Shown here: in pieces, positions 1 through 7,997 of the stretch | Layout: each line of letters starts with the position of its first letter | How positions within the stretch are numbered: position 1 is the first letter of the stretch | Assembly: GCF_000687995.1 (NCBI RefSeq) | Contig: NZ_JIAC01000001.1 | Coordinates: forward strand, 1,798,001-1,862,000 | DNA: 64,000 bases | Direction of reading: 5' to 3' | DNA from: Selenomonas ruminantium AC2024 | GTDB lineage: Bacteria > Bacillota > Negativicutes > Selenomonadales > Selenomonadaceae | Position numbers and translations under genes: made by a program | Notes under the pieces: generated by a model | Seen by the model: only the letters and a program-made list of their open reading frames with translations | Databases searched by the model: none | Told to the model about the DNA's origin: nothing

Positions 1-2
1 AT

Positions 3-677
3 TGCGATGAAATAAGATTAAAAGCTAATCTGAGCAAGAAGGGACAAATTGTAAAGACCATCTGGAAAATACCAGAAGTAAAAGCCACGATTACATACTC
101 GGATGGTACGGAAAGGACAGGGAGAGTTATTCTGGATAATCTGAGGAATGGAATAACGGTAAATGGGATGCCATATGATTATGACACATTATATGATTCA
201 ATAAATAGTGATGGCACTAGTGCAAAAATTAAAAGCATAATTTTGCATGGCGATGGGCTAAAATACTATACTGATATGATTTCTGTGGAGAGAGTATACT
301 ATGATTCGCATAAGAAAGCGGATATATCATATTTGAGGCCTATCAAAAAGGAATACTTGGATATTGATGGTTTAGTTAAGGGGGATAACAAAGAGATTCA
401 TCTTGCACTGGATCATAAGAGCTTAGAACCTTTTATAAGTCTTAATGGATGGGCATATATAGGGGAGAACTTGTCTGAGTACCTATGTTTTGTAAAAATT
501 GGTGATTCCTATTATAAGTGTCACAAGACAGATAGGGATGATGTGATAAAAACTTTCTCTTTAAGTGGCTCTAATAAATTGGGCTTTAATATTAAATTAC
601 CGATAAGAGAAAAAGATTTAGAACTTTTATTTGTAACAAGTGGTAAATATTATGAGGTGAAAGTGCCTGCAAAATAA
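3..677 (+). CDS. C-terminal part of an unrecognised, possibly surface-polysaccharide, protein (5' end outside window)
   Basis: The frame is open from the left edge to the stop at 677, so the first ATG at 168 is internal and the true start lies outside the window. About 224 residues are visible and look beta-rich, with no membrane segment. Near the end, the pattern GWAYIGE - YLCFVKIGD - YYKCHKTDRDDV resembles beta-sandwich domains attached to some glycosyl/phosphoglycerol transferases; that is an impression, not an identification. It precedes sugar-nucleotide genes on the same strand, consistent with a polysaccharide locus. Confidence 0.55.
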   Translation, partial: CDEIRLKANLSKKGQIVKTIWKIPEVKATITYSDGTERTGRVILDNLRNGITVNGMPYDYDTLYDSINSDGTSAKIKSIILHGDGLKYYTDMISVERVYYDSHKKADISYLRPIKKEYLDIDGLVKGDNKEIHLALDHKSLEPFISLNGWAYIGENLSEYLCFVKIGDSYYKCHKTDRDDVIKTFSLSGSNKLGFNIKLPIREKDLELLFVTSGKYYEVKVPAK

Positions 678-784
678 TAAGAGGTAATTGAAGTGGAAAA
701 ATGAGAAGAAAATACGTTCTAGTAAGGATATGATATTGTCAGAGTTGGGGAGCTTTGTAATGTAAAAATAAAAATGGAGTGACT

Positions 785-2140
785 ATGGGAATATTGACAA
801 AGTGTTTTGGTGCGTATGATATACGTGGTATTGTGCCGGAAGAAGTAAATGAGGAACTGGCTTATCGGATTGGTAAGTTTTTCCCGGTGTTGTTTAAGGC
901 GAAGAATGTTGTTGTTGGGCATGATATCCGTCTTTCTGGACCAGGGCTGCAGGAGGCTTTGTCTCGTGGCTTGACGGAATCTGGCTGTGATGTTATCGAT
1001 ATAGGGCAGTGTGGCACGGAGATGATTTACTTTGCCACGGCTCGTTTGAAGTTAGATGGCGGCATTATGATTACGGCCAGCCACAACCCGAAAGAGTACA
1101 ACGGTATGAAGTTTGTACGGCAGGAGGCAAAGCCTATTTCCGGGGATACAGGACTGCGCGAATTGGAGGCGCAGGTAGCAGCTGGTGAACTGCCTGCTAT
1201 AGTGGAAAATGTTGGCAAGGTAGAGAAAATTGACATTACGGAGGAGTATGTCAAGCATATCTTGTCCTATGTTGACATGTCAAAATTGAAGTCGCTGAAA
1301 GTTGTGGTCAACGCTGGCAATGGTGCGGCTGGGCCGATTCTTGATGTGATGGAGAAGTATCTGGCTTTTGAGCTGGTAAAGGTGCATCATCAGTCGGACG
1401 GGAATTTCCCAAATGGTGTGCCCAATCCGTTGCTTCCAGACAATCGTGAGGCTACGGCAAAGGCAGTTCGTGAGTCTGGTGCTGATGCTGGTGTGGCCTG
1501 GGATGGTGATTTTGACCGCTGCTTTATGTTTGATGAGCAGGGGAGTTTCATTGAGGGCTATTATATGGTAGGTTTTCTCGCTAAGGCTTTCTTGCAGAAG
1601 AATCCGGGAGAGAAGATTATCTATGACCCGCGTCTTACATGGAATACGGAAGAATTGGTACGGGAAAACGGCGGCGTGCCGGTTATTTCCAAGAGTGGCC
1701 ATGCTTTTATCAAGGAGAAGATGCGAGCCGAGAATGCTATTTATGGTGGTGAGATGAGTGCTCATCATTATTTCCGTGATTTTTCCTACTGTGACAGCGG
1801 CATGATTCCGTGGCTACTGGTGTTGGAGCTTCTGTCTCAGGCTGGTGGCAAGACCATGTCGGAGTTGATGCAGGAGAGAATGAAGCGGTATCCATGTTCC
1901 GGAGAAATCAACAGCAAGGTTAAGGATGCTGATGAAGTGTTGGCACGTATTGAGGAAGAGTACGGTGCTAATGGCAAGATTACCAGAGTGGATGGCCTGT
2001 CCGTGGAATATGACAACTGGCGTTTCAACCTGCGCAAGTCCAATACAGAGCCGGTTATCCGCTTGAATGTAGAAGCAAGACAGGATAATGCATTGATGCG
2101 TCAAAAGACGGAAGAGTTATTATGCATAATTCGTGAGTAA
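785..2140 (+). CDS. Phosphomannomutase/phosphoglucomutase (alpha-D-phosphohexomutase family)
   Basis: This cytosolic enzyme interconverts hexose 6-phosphates and 1-phosphates, feeding sugar-nucleotide synthesis. The protein is 451 aa, normal for the bacterial PMM/PGM family. Visible signatures are GAYDIRG near the N-terminus, the phosphoserine loop TASHNPKEYNG around residue 99, the metal-binding DGDFDR around 240, the sugar-specificity loop GGEMSAHH around 323, and the phosphate-binding SNTEP near the C-terminus. ATG 785 is preferred to GTG 779 because GGAG at 776-779 is 5 nt upstream of 785 and would overlap the GTG. Whether it prefers mannose or glucose cannot be read from sequence. Confidence 0.93.
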   Translation: MGILTKCFGAYDIRGIVPEEVNEELAYRIGKFFPVLFKAKNVVVGHDIRLSGPGLQEALSRGLTESGCDVIDIGQCGTEMIYFATARLKLDGGIMITASHNPKEYNGMKFVRQEAKPISGDTGLRELEAQVAAGELPAIVENVGKVEKIDITEEYVKHILSYVDMSKLKSLKVVVNAGNGAAGPILDVMEKYLAFELVKVHHQSDGNFPNGVPNPLLPDNREATAKAVRESGADAGVAWDGDFDRCFMFDEQGSFIEGYYMVGFLAKAFLQKNPGEKIIYDPRLTWNTEELVRENGGVPVISKSGHAFIKEKMRAENAIYGGEMSAHHYFRDFSYCDSGMIPWLLVLELLSQAGGKTMSELMQERMKRYPCSGEINSKVKDADEVLARIEEEYGANGKITRVDGLSVEYDNWRFNLRKSNTEPVIRLNVEARQDNALMRQKTEELLCIIRE

Positions 2141-2158
2141 TGGCCTATAAATAGAATT

Positions 2159-2190
2159 AGAGCCTAGTCATCAAAAGATAACTAGACTCT
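2159..2190 (-). terminator. Hairpin at the 3' end of the higBA pair
   Basis: AGAGCCTAGT (2159-2168) pairs with ACTAGACTCT (2181-2190), with one position forming G-U in the minus transcript. It lies between the converging phosphomannomutase and higA genes. No long T-run follows in either direction, so termination strength is uncertain. It resembles the hairpin at 5429-5474. Confidence 0.45.
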
Positions 2191-2202
2191 GGTTATTAGA
2201 TG

Positions 2203-2475
2203 TTATACGAATTGAATTTGCAATCGTTTGCCTAAGCCGACAGCTATTTTTTGTAAGGTTGTGAGGTCGGGCTTGCATTGGCCGCGTTCAATACGGCTCA
2301 GATTGGATTGGCGTATGCCAGTTTTTGCAGCCAGTTCCTTTTGTGTAATATGCTGTTCCTGACGGGCAGATATCAGAAGTTCGGTAATATCGAATTCTAG
2401 CTGACTGGCTTCCCAATCACGTTTGAATTCAGGGTCTTGTAGTTGCTCATTTAAGAATACTTCAAAGTCATCCAT
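2203..2475 (-). CDS. higA: HigA-like antitoxin (XRE-family helix-turn-helix)
   Basis: The 90-aa protein has an N-terminal segment typical of HigA antitoxins (MDDFEVFLNEQLQDPEFK) followed by an XRE helix-turn-helix, ITQKELAAKTGIRQSNLSRI. It is expected to neutralise the partner toxin and repress the operon. The chosen ATG (2475) lies 10 nt after GGAG; upstream in-frame starts overlap that SD. Its start overlaps the toxin stop by 8 nt, in the toxin-first order characteristic of higBA. A candidate operator (TTCCTT-TC-AAGGAA) lies upstream of higB. Confidence 0.85.
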   Translation of the reverse strand: MDDFEVFLNEQLQDPEFKRDWEASQLEFDITELLISARQEQHITQKELAAKTGIRQSNLSRIERGQCKPDLTTLQKIAVGLGKRLQIQFV

Positions 2476-2827
2476 TTTTGTCATTCTCCTTTCGGGCAAG
2501 ATAGAGTTTTCGATATTCGATAGCACGTTCGATTTCTTTTGGAGGTGTTTTGGGCGTCTTTTTTATGAATCCATGAGTTAAAACAATAGTGTTGTTTACA
2601 TAGAAAAAATAAAGAACGCGTGTAATGTTGCCGCCTGTTTGTGTGCGTAGTTCAAATATACCATCTCTTAGTGGGGCAGATAATGGTTCACGCAATCGAT
2701 AACCATTTAATTTTAGATGCTGAATATTGCGTAAAACCTTAATGCGCATCTTAGTATCGAGAGATAACAAGAAATCGGCGATAGGCTTTTCGTTGTTTTC
2801 AGTCTTAAAATATTCAATATTAAACAT
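2468..2827 (-). CDS. higB: HigB-like toxin (RelE/ParE superfamily, phage Gp49-like)
   Basis: The 119-aa protein matches the HigB/Gp49-like branch of the RelE/ParE fold: FKTENNEKPIADFLLSL near the N-terminus, then RDGIFELRTQ and TRVLYFFYVNNTIVLTHGFIK, where basic residues and the GFxKK motif are characteristic. Family members cleave mRNA on the ribosome. It is the first gene of the pair and is followed at an 8-nt overlap by the HTH antitoxin. The pair is inserted on the minus strand between plus-strand sugar-nucleotide genes. Confidence 0.87.
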   Translation of the reverse strand: MFNIEYFKTENNEKPIADFLLSLDTKMRIKVLRNIQHLKLNGYRLREPLSAPLRDGIFELRTQTGGNITRVLYFFYVNNTIVLTHGFIKKTPKTPPKEIERAIEYRKLYLARKENDKNG

Positions 2828-2834
2828 GATAATA

Positions 2835-2877
2835 TTCCTTTCAAGGAAATTATAGCATAAGTTTTAGATAAATACAA
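2835..2877 (-). promoter_or_regulatory. higBA promoter and candidate HigA operator
   Basis: On the minus strand, TTGTAT (2872-2877) and TATAAT (2849-2854) are separated by 17 bp, and TG precedes the -10 (extended -10). Between the -10 and the higB start lies the palindrome TTCCTT-TC-AAGGAA (2835-2848), a plausible HigA binding site. The promoter match is seen directly; the operator role is inferred. Confidence 0.6.
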
Positions 2878-2895
2878 TGGAGGTATGTATATATT

Positions 2896-3504
2896 ATGGG
2901 AAAAATCAAGGTTACCAAGGCGCCTGTTGAAGGTTTATATGTTATTGAGCCTACGGTCTTTGGTGACAGCAGAGGTTATTTTACAGAGACCTATAATCAG
3001 CAGGATATGCATGAGGCTGGATTGGATATGGTATTTGTGCAGGATAATCAGAGCATGAGTACCAAAGGGGTTCTGCGTGGTTTGCATTTCCAGAAGGAGC
3101 ATCCGCAGGGGAAGCTGGTGCGGGTGATTCGGGGCACGGTATTCGATGTGGCTGTTGACTTGCGGAAGAATTCACCTACCTATGGAAAATGGTTCGGGGT
3201 GGAACTCTCGGCTGAGAACAAGAAGCAATTTTATATTTCGGAAGGGTTCGCTCATGGTTTTTTAGTCTTAAGTGATGAGGCAGAGTTTTGTTACAAGGTG
3301 ACGGATTTTTATCATCCTGGTGATGAAGGTGGTTTAGCTTGGAATGATCCGGATATTGGTATCGAATGGCCACATCTGGTTGGCGAATATCATGGTAGTG
3401 CTGATTCAGCAGGCTATACCGTAGATGGTGTGCCATTGAATCTGTCGGACAAGGATAAGAAATGGGCACAGCTAAAAGATACCTTTGTATTTGAGAAAAT
3501 GTGA
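2896..3504 (+). CDS. rfbC: dTDP-4-dehydrorhamnose 3,5-epimerase
   Basis: This enzyme epimerises C3 and C5 of dTDP-4-keto-6-deoxyglucose, the third step of dTDP-L-rhamnose synthesis. The 202-aa cupin protein shows [11 protein letters not shown] near residue 24, the catalytic-base motif RGLHFQ (His64), [10 protein letters not shown] (His120) and YKVTDFY with the conserved active-site Tyr (133). It is slightly longer than the usual 180-190 aa. A GGAGG lies upstream of ATG 2896. rfbA follows immediately, its SD overlapping the rfbC stop. Confidence 0.95.
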   Translation: MGKIKVTKAPVEGLYVIEPTVFGDSRGYFTETYNQQDMHEAGLDMVFVQDNQSMSTKGVLRGLHFQKEHPQGKLVRVIRGTVFDVAVDLRKNSPTYGKWFGVELSAENKKQFYISEGFAHGFLVLSDEAEFCYKVTDFYHPGDEGGLAWNDPDIGIEWPHLVGEYHGSADSAGYTVDGVPLNLSDKDKKWAQLKDTFVFEKM

Positions 3505-3515
3505 GGGATTTGATG

Positions 3516-4415
<900 letters not shown>

Positions 4416-4427
4416 GAGTTTTAGACG

Positions 4428-5411
4428 ATGAATATTGTAGTTACCGGTGGTGCCGGCTTTATTGGCGGCAATTTTGTTTATTATATGCTGAAGAAGCGGC
4501 CTGAGGATAAGATTATCTGCTATGATAAGCTGACCTATGCTGGCAATCTGGCAACACTCGAAGATGCGCAGAAGCATGAGAACTTCAAGTTTATTAAAGG
4601 TGATATTGCTGACCGTCAGGCTGTCTATAAGATGTTTGAAGAAGAAAAGCCGGATGTTATTGTTAATTTTGCGGCTGAATCTCATGTTGACCGGTCAATT
4701 GAGAATCCGGAGATTTTCCTGCAGACTAATATCATTGGTACAAGTGTACTTTTGGATGCCTGCCGTAAGTATGGGATTCAGCGGTATCATCAGGTGTCTA
4801 CGGATGAGGTTTATGGTGATTTGCCGCTTGACCGTCCTGATTTGTTCTTTACGGAAGAAACGCCGCTTCATACCAGCAGTCCTTATTCGAGTTCCAAGGC
4901 CGGGGCTGATTTACTGGTGATGGCTTATGGCCGTACCTACGGTGTGCCGGTGACGATTAGCCGTTGCAGCAATAACTATGGCCCGTATCATTTCCCGGAG
5001 AAGCTGATTCCTCTGATGATCGTCAACGCTTTGGCAGATAAGCCCCTGCCGGTATATGGTGAAGGGCAGAATGTTCGCGACTGGCTGTATGTGGAAGATC
5101 ATTGCAAGGCGATAGAATTGATTCTTCGCAAGGGGAAAGTCGGAGAGGTCTACAACGTTGGTGGCCATAATGAGAAGAAGAACATTGATATCGTCAAGCT
5201 CATTTGTCAGGCACTGGGTAAGCCAGAATCCCTGATTACCCATGTGGCTGACCGAAAAGGCCATGATATGCGCTATGCAATTGACCCGACTAAGATTCAC
5301 AATGAATTGGGATGGCTGCCTGAGACTAAGTTCGAGGACGGCATCAAGAAAACTATTCAGTGGTATCTTGACAATAAAAAGTGGTGGCAGGATATTTTGG
5401 CTAGAGGGTAA
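4428..5411 (+). CDS. rfbB: dTDP-glucose 4,6-dehydratase
   Basis: This extended short-chain dehydrogenase converts dTDP-glucose to dTDP-4-keto-6-deoxyglucose using bound NAD. The 327-aa protein shows the Rossmann motif GGAGFIGGNF (7-16), the dehydratase motif STDEVYG (124-130), catalytic YxxxK (Tyr153, Lys157) and NNYGPYHFPEKLIP. It is the last gene of the rfbCAB run. The reductase rfbD needed to finish dTDP-rhamnose is not in the window. Confidence 0.96.
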   Translation: MNIVVTGGAGFIGGNFVYYMLKKRPEDKIICYDKLTYAGNLATLEDAQKHENFKFIKGDIADRQAVYKMFEEEKPDVIVNFAAESHVDRSIENPEIFLQTNIIGTSVLLDACRKYGIQRYHQVSTDEVYGDLPLDRPDLFFTEETPLHTSSPYSSSKAGADLLVMAYGRTYGVPVTISRCSNNYGPYHFPEKLIPLMIVNALADKPLPVYGEGQNVRDWLYVEDHCKAIELILRKGKVGEVYNVGGHNEKKNIDIVKLICQALGKPESLITHVADRKGHDMRYAIDPTKIHNELGWLPETKFEDGIKKTIQWYLDNKKWWQDILARG

Positions 5412-5428
5412 ATTCGATAATAGAAATT

Positions 5429-5474
5429 AAAACAGAGCCTGGTCATCTGGAATGAGGTGACTTGGCTCTGTTTT
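5429..5474. terminator. Bidirectional terminator between rfbB and yoeB
   Basis: AAAACAGAGCCTGGTCA (5429-5445) pairs with TGACTTGGCTCTGTTTT (5458-5474). The A-rich and T-rich flanks make it usable from both sides, and it separates the converging rfbB and yoeB genes. Confidence 0.85.
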
Positions 5475-5730
5475 AATTGTAGTGCCCTTTGCAGGCGGCA
5501 ATATATATGGTATTTTCGTCAAAACGGTAAATGAGCCGGTCTTTTTCGGTAATACGACGGCTCCAGTAGCCTGACAATTCGTAACGGAGTGGCTCTGGCT
5601 TTCCCCGGCCTTCATGGCCGTTACGCTCAATGTTGGTTAGTAACTCATCAATTTTTTTGATAATTTTACGGTCTTCCCGCAGCCAGCTCATGATATCGTT
5701 CCAGGCATTTTCGGAGAATTGTCTATTCAT
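5473..5730 (-). CDS. yoeB: YoeB-family mRNA interferase toxin
   Basis: The 85-aa protein aligns with Txe/YoeB toxins, which cleave mRNA in the ribosomal A site. All residues known to matter in E. coli YoeB are at the same positions: Glu46 (GRGKPEPLRYELSGYWSRR), Arg65, His83 and Tyr84 (KGHYN). The start at 5730 gives the canonical length; it overlaps the antitoxin stop by 8 nt and sits 10 nt after GGAG. It is the second gene after YefM, the usual order. Confidence 0.95.
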   Translation of the reverse strand: MNRQFSENAWNDIMSWLREDRKIIKKIDELLTNIERNGHEGRGKPEPLRYELSGYWSRRITEKDRLIYRFDENTIYIAACKGHYN

Positions 5731-5995
5731 GGAGTAGTTTCTCCCATTCATCTGGAGTTTTGTTTACAGTATTGCCACCTTCCAGCTGGCGGATACCTTC
5801 CGTGATGTGCTGGTAGTTTTTATGGTTGCTGCGGACAAAGATGTTTTCCATAAGGTTGTTATAGGATTCAAGGCTCATCATAACCAGATTCTTTTCGTCT
5901 TTGCGGGTGACAAAGACAGTTTCGGCATCGTCTGTGGCACGGTCACAATAGCTTTTCAGATTGTTGCGCAAGGTTGAGTAATTTACGGCTAACAT
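5723..5995 (-). CDS. yefM: YefM-family antitoxin (Phd/YefM)
   Basis: The 90-aa protein starts MLAVNYSTLRNNLKSYCD, continues with the Phd/YefM beta-hairpin (VFVTRKDEKNLVMMSLESYNNL), and ends in the acidic/aromatic toxin-binding tail (TPDEWEKLLHE). It binds and inhibits YoeB and represses its own operon. ATG 5995 is chosen for its strong SD (GGAGGG, 5 nt away) and family length. Two TTGTACAA palindromes upstream match the TGTACA core recognised by E. coli YefM. Confidence 0.93.
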   Translation of the reverse strand: MLAVNYSTLRNNLKSYCDRATDDAETVFVTRKDEKNLVMMSLESYNNLMENIFVRSNHKNYQHITEGIRQLEGGNTVNKTPDEWEKLLHE

Positions 5996-6019
5996 ACAAG
6001 CCCTCCCTTCATAAGAATA

Positions 6020-6130
6020 TTGTACAACATATTGGACAAAAAAGGAAGAAGAAATTGTTGTTGCTTGTAATTTATATAAGTTTACAAGTTGACACATACT
6101 TTGCAAAGTGGTAGTATACACATTGTACAA
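6020..6130. promoter_or_regulatory. Two TTGTACAA palindromes (candidate YefM operators)
   Basis: Perfect TTGTACAA palindromes lie at 6020-6027 and 6123-6130. E. coli YefM-YoeB binds palindromes with a TGTACA core, so these are good operator candidates. The second falls at the expected transcription start of the divergent cstA promoter. Confidence 0.6.
6089..6117 (+). promoter_or_regulatory. Candidate promoter of the cstA-like gene
   Basis: A perfect -35 TTGACA (6089-6094) is followed after 17 bp by TAGTAT (6112-6117), giving a start near 6124, about 60 nt before the ATG. Confidence 0.6.
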
Positions 6131-6183
6131 TTATCCAACTGCAATAATACATTATATTTGCTTGGAGAAAGAAGGTCTTATGT

Positions 6184-7863
6184 ATGAATGGTTTAATGTT
6201 GGTGGGGTTCGCCATGGTGGCGTTTGTGGCAGCCTATTTTCTCTATGGACGATGGTTGGTGAAGACTTGGGGCATTGACCCTGCGGCCAAGACGCCGGCG
6301 GTTGCACTCGAAGATGGGGGGGATTTTGCGCCGGCTTCGCGGTTTACGGTGTTTGCACATCAGTTTTCCTCCATTACTGGTGCGGGTCCTGTGACCGGGC
6401 CGATTATTGCTGCGATGTTCGGTTGGGCTCCGGCGATGCTCTGGCTGCTCGTTGGCGGTATCTTCTTCGGTGCGGTGCAGGATTTCACGGCGCTCTATGC
6501 TTCGGTCAAGAATCAGGGCAAGAGCATGGGCATGCTGATTGAACAGTATGTGGGCCGTACGGGCCGCCGTTTGTTTCTGCTGTTCTGCTGGCTGTTCACG
6601 TTGCTGGTACTGGCTGCCTTTGCCGATATTTTGGCCAATACCTTTAACGGCTTTACCAAAAGTGGTGCCCTCAATGTACCGGGCGCACAGGCCGCCACGA
6701 TTTCTATGCTCTACATTGTCGTTGCGATGGGCTTTGGGGTATTTATCCGCAAGGTACAGCCCAGCGGCCTTGTAAAGTTCCTGGTGGCAGTTGTTCTGGT
6801 TGTAGCGATGTTTGCTGTGGGAATGCAGTTTCCGCTATATCTTGATGCCATGGGCTGGCGTTATGTGACCTTTGGTTACTGCTTTATCGCTTCGGTTCTG
6901 CCCATGTGGCTTTTGATGGAGCCGCGCGACTACTTGAGTTCCTTCCTGCTGTTGGGCATGGTGTTCGGCGGTGTGGTTGGCGTTCTTGTGGCCAATCCTG
7001 TTATCAACATGCCGGCTTTTGTTGGCTTTACGGTTAAGGGTCAGTCCTTGTTCCCAATTCTCTTTATTACGATTGCCTGCGGTGCTGTTTCCGGCTTCCA
7101 TAGTCTGGTATCTTCGGGAACTTCTTCCAAGGCCATTGCCAATGAAAAGGATATGCTGCCTGTGGGCTATGGTGCTATGCTGGTAGAATCCCTGCTTGGT
7201 GTGGTGGCTCTCGTTATCGCCTGCGCTGCTGCATCGAACGGTACACTGCCGCAGGGCACGCCTTTCCAGATTTTTGCCGGGGCTATCGCCGGTTTCTTCC
7301 AGATGTTCGGCCTGCCCGCTGCGGTTTCGGCCTGCATCATTACCATGTGTGTTTCGGCGCTGGCCATGACGACGATTGATTCCGTGGCCCGCATCGGTCG
7401 TATGTCCCTGCAGGAACTGGTAGCTCCCGGTGAAGGGGAAGAAGCTGGCAGCCTGGCTAAACTGCTTATGGATAAGTACGTTTCGACGATTCTGACGCTG
7501 GTTCTGGCTTATGCCCTGTGCCTGGCCGGTTATATGAATATCTGGCCACTCTTTGGTGCGGGTAATCAGCTGCTGTCGGCGATGGTTCTCATCTCCTTGG
7601 CCTTGTTCCTGAAGTCCACGGGCCGCAAGGGCTGGATGCTTTATGTGCCCATGACTTTCATGTTCCTGGTGACCATGAGTGCGCTGGTTATCAGCGTGGT
7701 GGGCATTGTCGGCAAGATTGGCACGGGCGATTTCACCCTGATGGTGGATGGCCTGCAGCTGGTGCTGGCGATTGCTTTGATGACCTTGGCAGTGCTGGTA
7801 GCTCGTCACTGTGGCAGCGGCCTCTTGAAGAAAGAAGAGGACCCTGCTATGTCAGCGGAATAA
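6184..7863 (+). CDS. cstA: CstA-family transporter (carbon starvation protein)
   Basis: This polytopic inner-membrane protein belongs to the CstA family, whose studied members import peptides or pyruvate during carbon limitation. The 559-aa protein has many hydrophobic segments and the N-terminal CstA signatures FAPASRFTVFAHQFSSITGAG (from about residue 49) and GGIFFGAVQDFTALYAS. It is shorter than E. coli CstA (about 700 aa) and matches the short Firmicute form. GAAGG lies about 8 nt before ATG 6184. The substrate cannot be read from sequence. It is monocistronic, with a terminator directly downstream. Confidence 0.9.
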   Translation: MNGLMLVGFAMVAFVAAYFLYGRWLVKTWGIDPAAKTPAVALEDGGDFAPASRFTVFAHQFSSITGAGPVTGPIIAAMFGWAPAMLWLLVGGIFFGAVQDFTALYASVKNQGKSMGMLIEQYVGRTGRRLFLLFCWLFTLLVLAAFADILANTFNGFTKSGALNVPGAQAATISMLYIVVAMGFGVFIRKVQPSGLVKFLVAVVLVVAMFAVGMQFPLYLDAMGWRYVTFGYCFIASVLPMWLLMEPRDYLSSFLLLGMVFGGVVGVLVANPVINMPAFVGFTVKGQSLFPILFITIACGAVSGFHSLVSSGTSSKAIANEKDMLPVGYGAMLVESLLGVVALVIACAAASNGTLPQGTPFQIFAGAIAGFFQMFGLPAAVSACIITMCVSALAMTTIDSVARIGRMSLQELVAPGEGEEAGSLAKLLMDKYVSTILTLVLAYALCLAGYMNIWPLFGAGNQLLSAMVLISLALFLKSTGRKGWMLYVPMTFMFLVTMSALVISVVGIVGKIGTGDFTLMVDGLQLVLAIALMTLAVLVARHCGSGLLKKEEDPAMSAE

Positions 7864-7879
7864 TAATAGATTTTTGTAA

Positions 7880-7920
7880 GTGTGGCTGGTCAAATTTTGA
7901 CTGGTCACACTTTTTCTTTA
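7880..7920 (+). terminator. Terminator after cstA
   Basis: A 13-bp stem with a few G-U pairs (7880-7892 with 7898-7910, loop AATTT) is followed by TTTTTCTTT. Confidence 0.85.
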
Positions 7921-7934
7921 TGTGTCAAATGTTA

Positions 7935-7963
7935 TGGCCAAATTTTATTGTGTAGGGTATAAT
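7935..7963 (+). promoter_or_regulatory. Candidate promoter of the molybdopterin oxidoreductase gene
   Basis: TATAAT at 7958-7963 is consensus. A weak -35 (TGGCCA, 7935-7940) lies 17 bp upstream. The start codon is about 35 nt downstream. Confidence 0.5.
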
Positions 7964-7997
7964 AAGAGCATTATGAGATAAAGGAGAGCGTGTTCCT

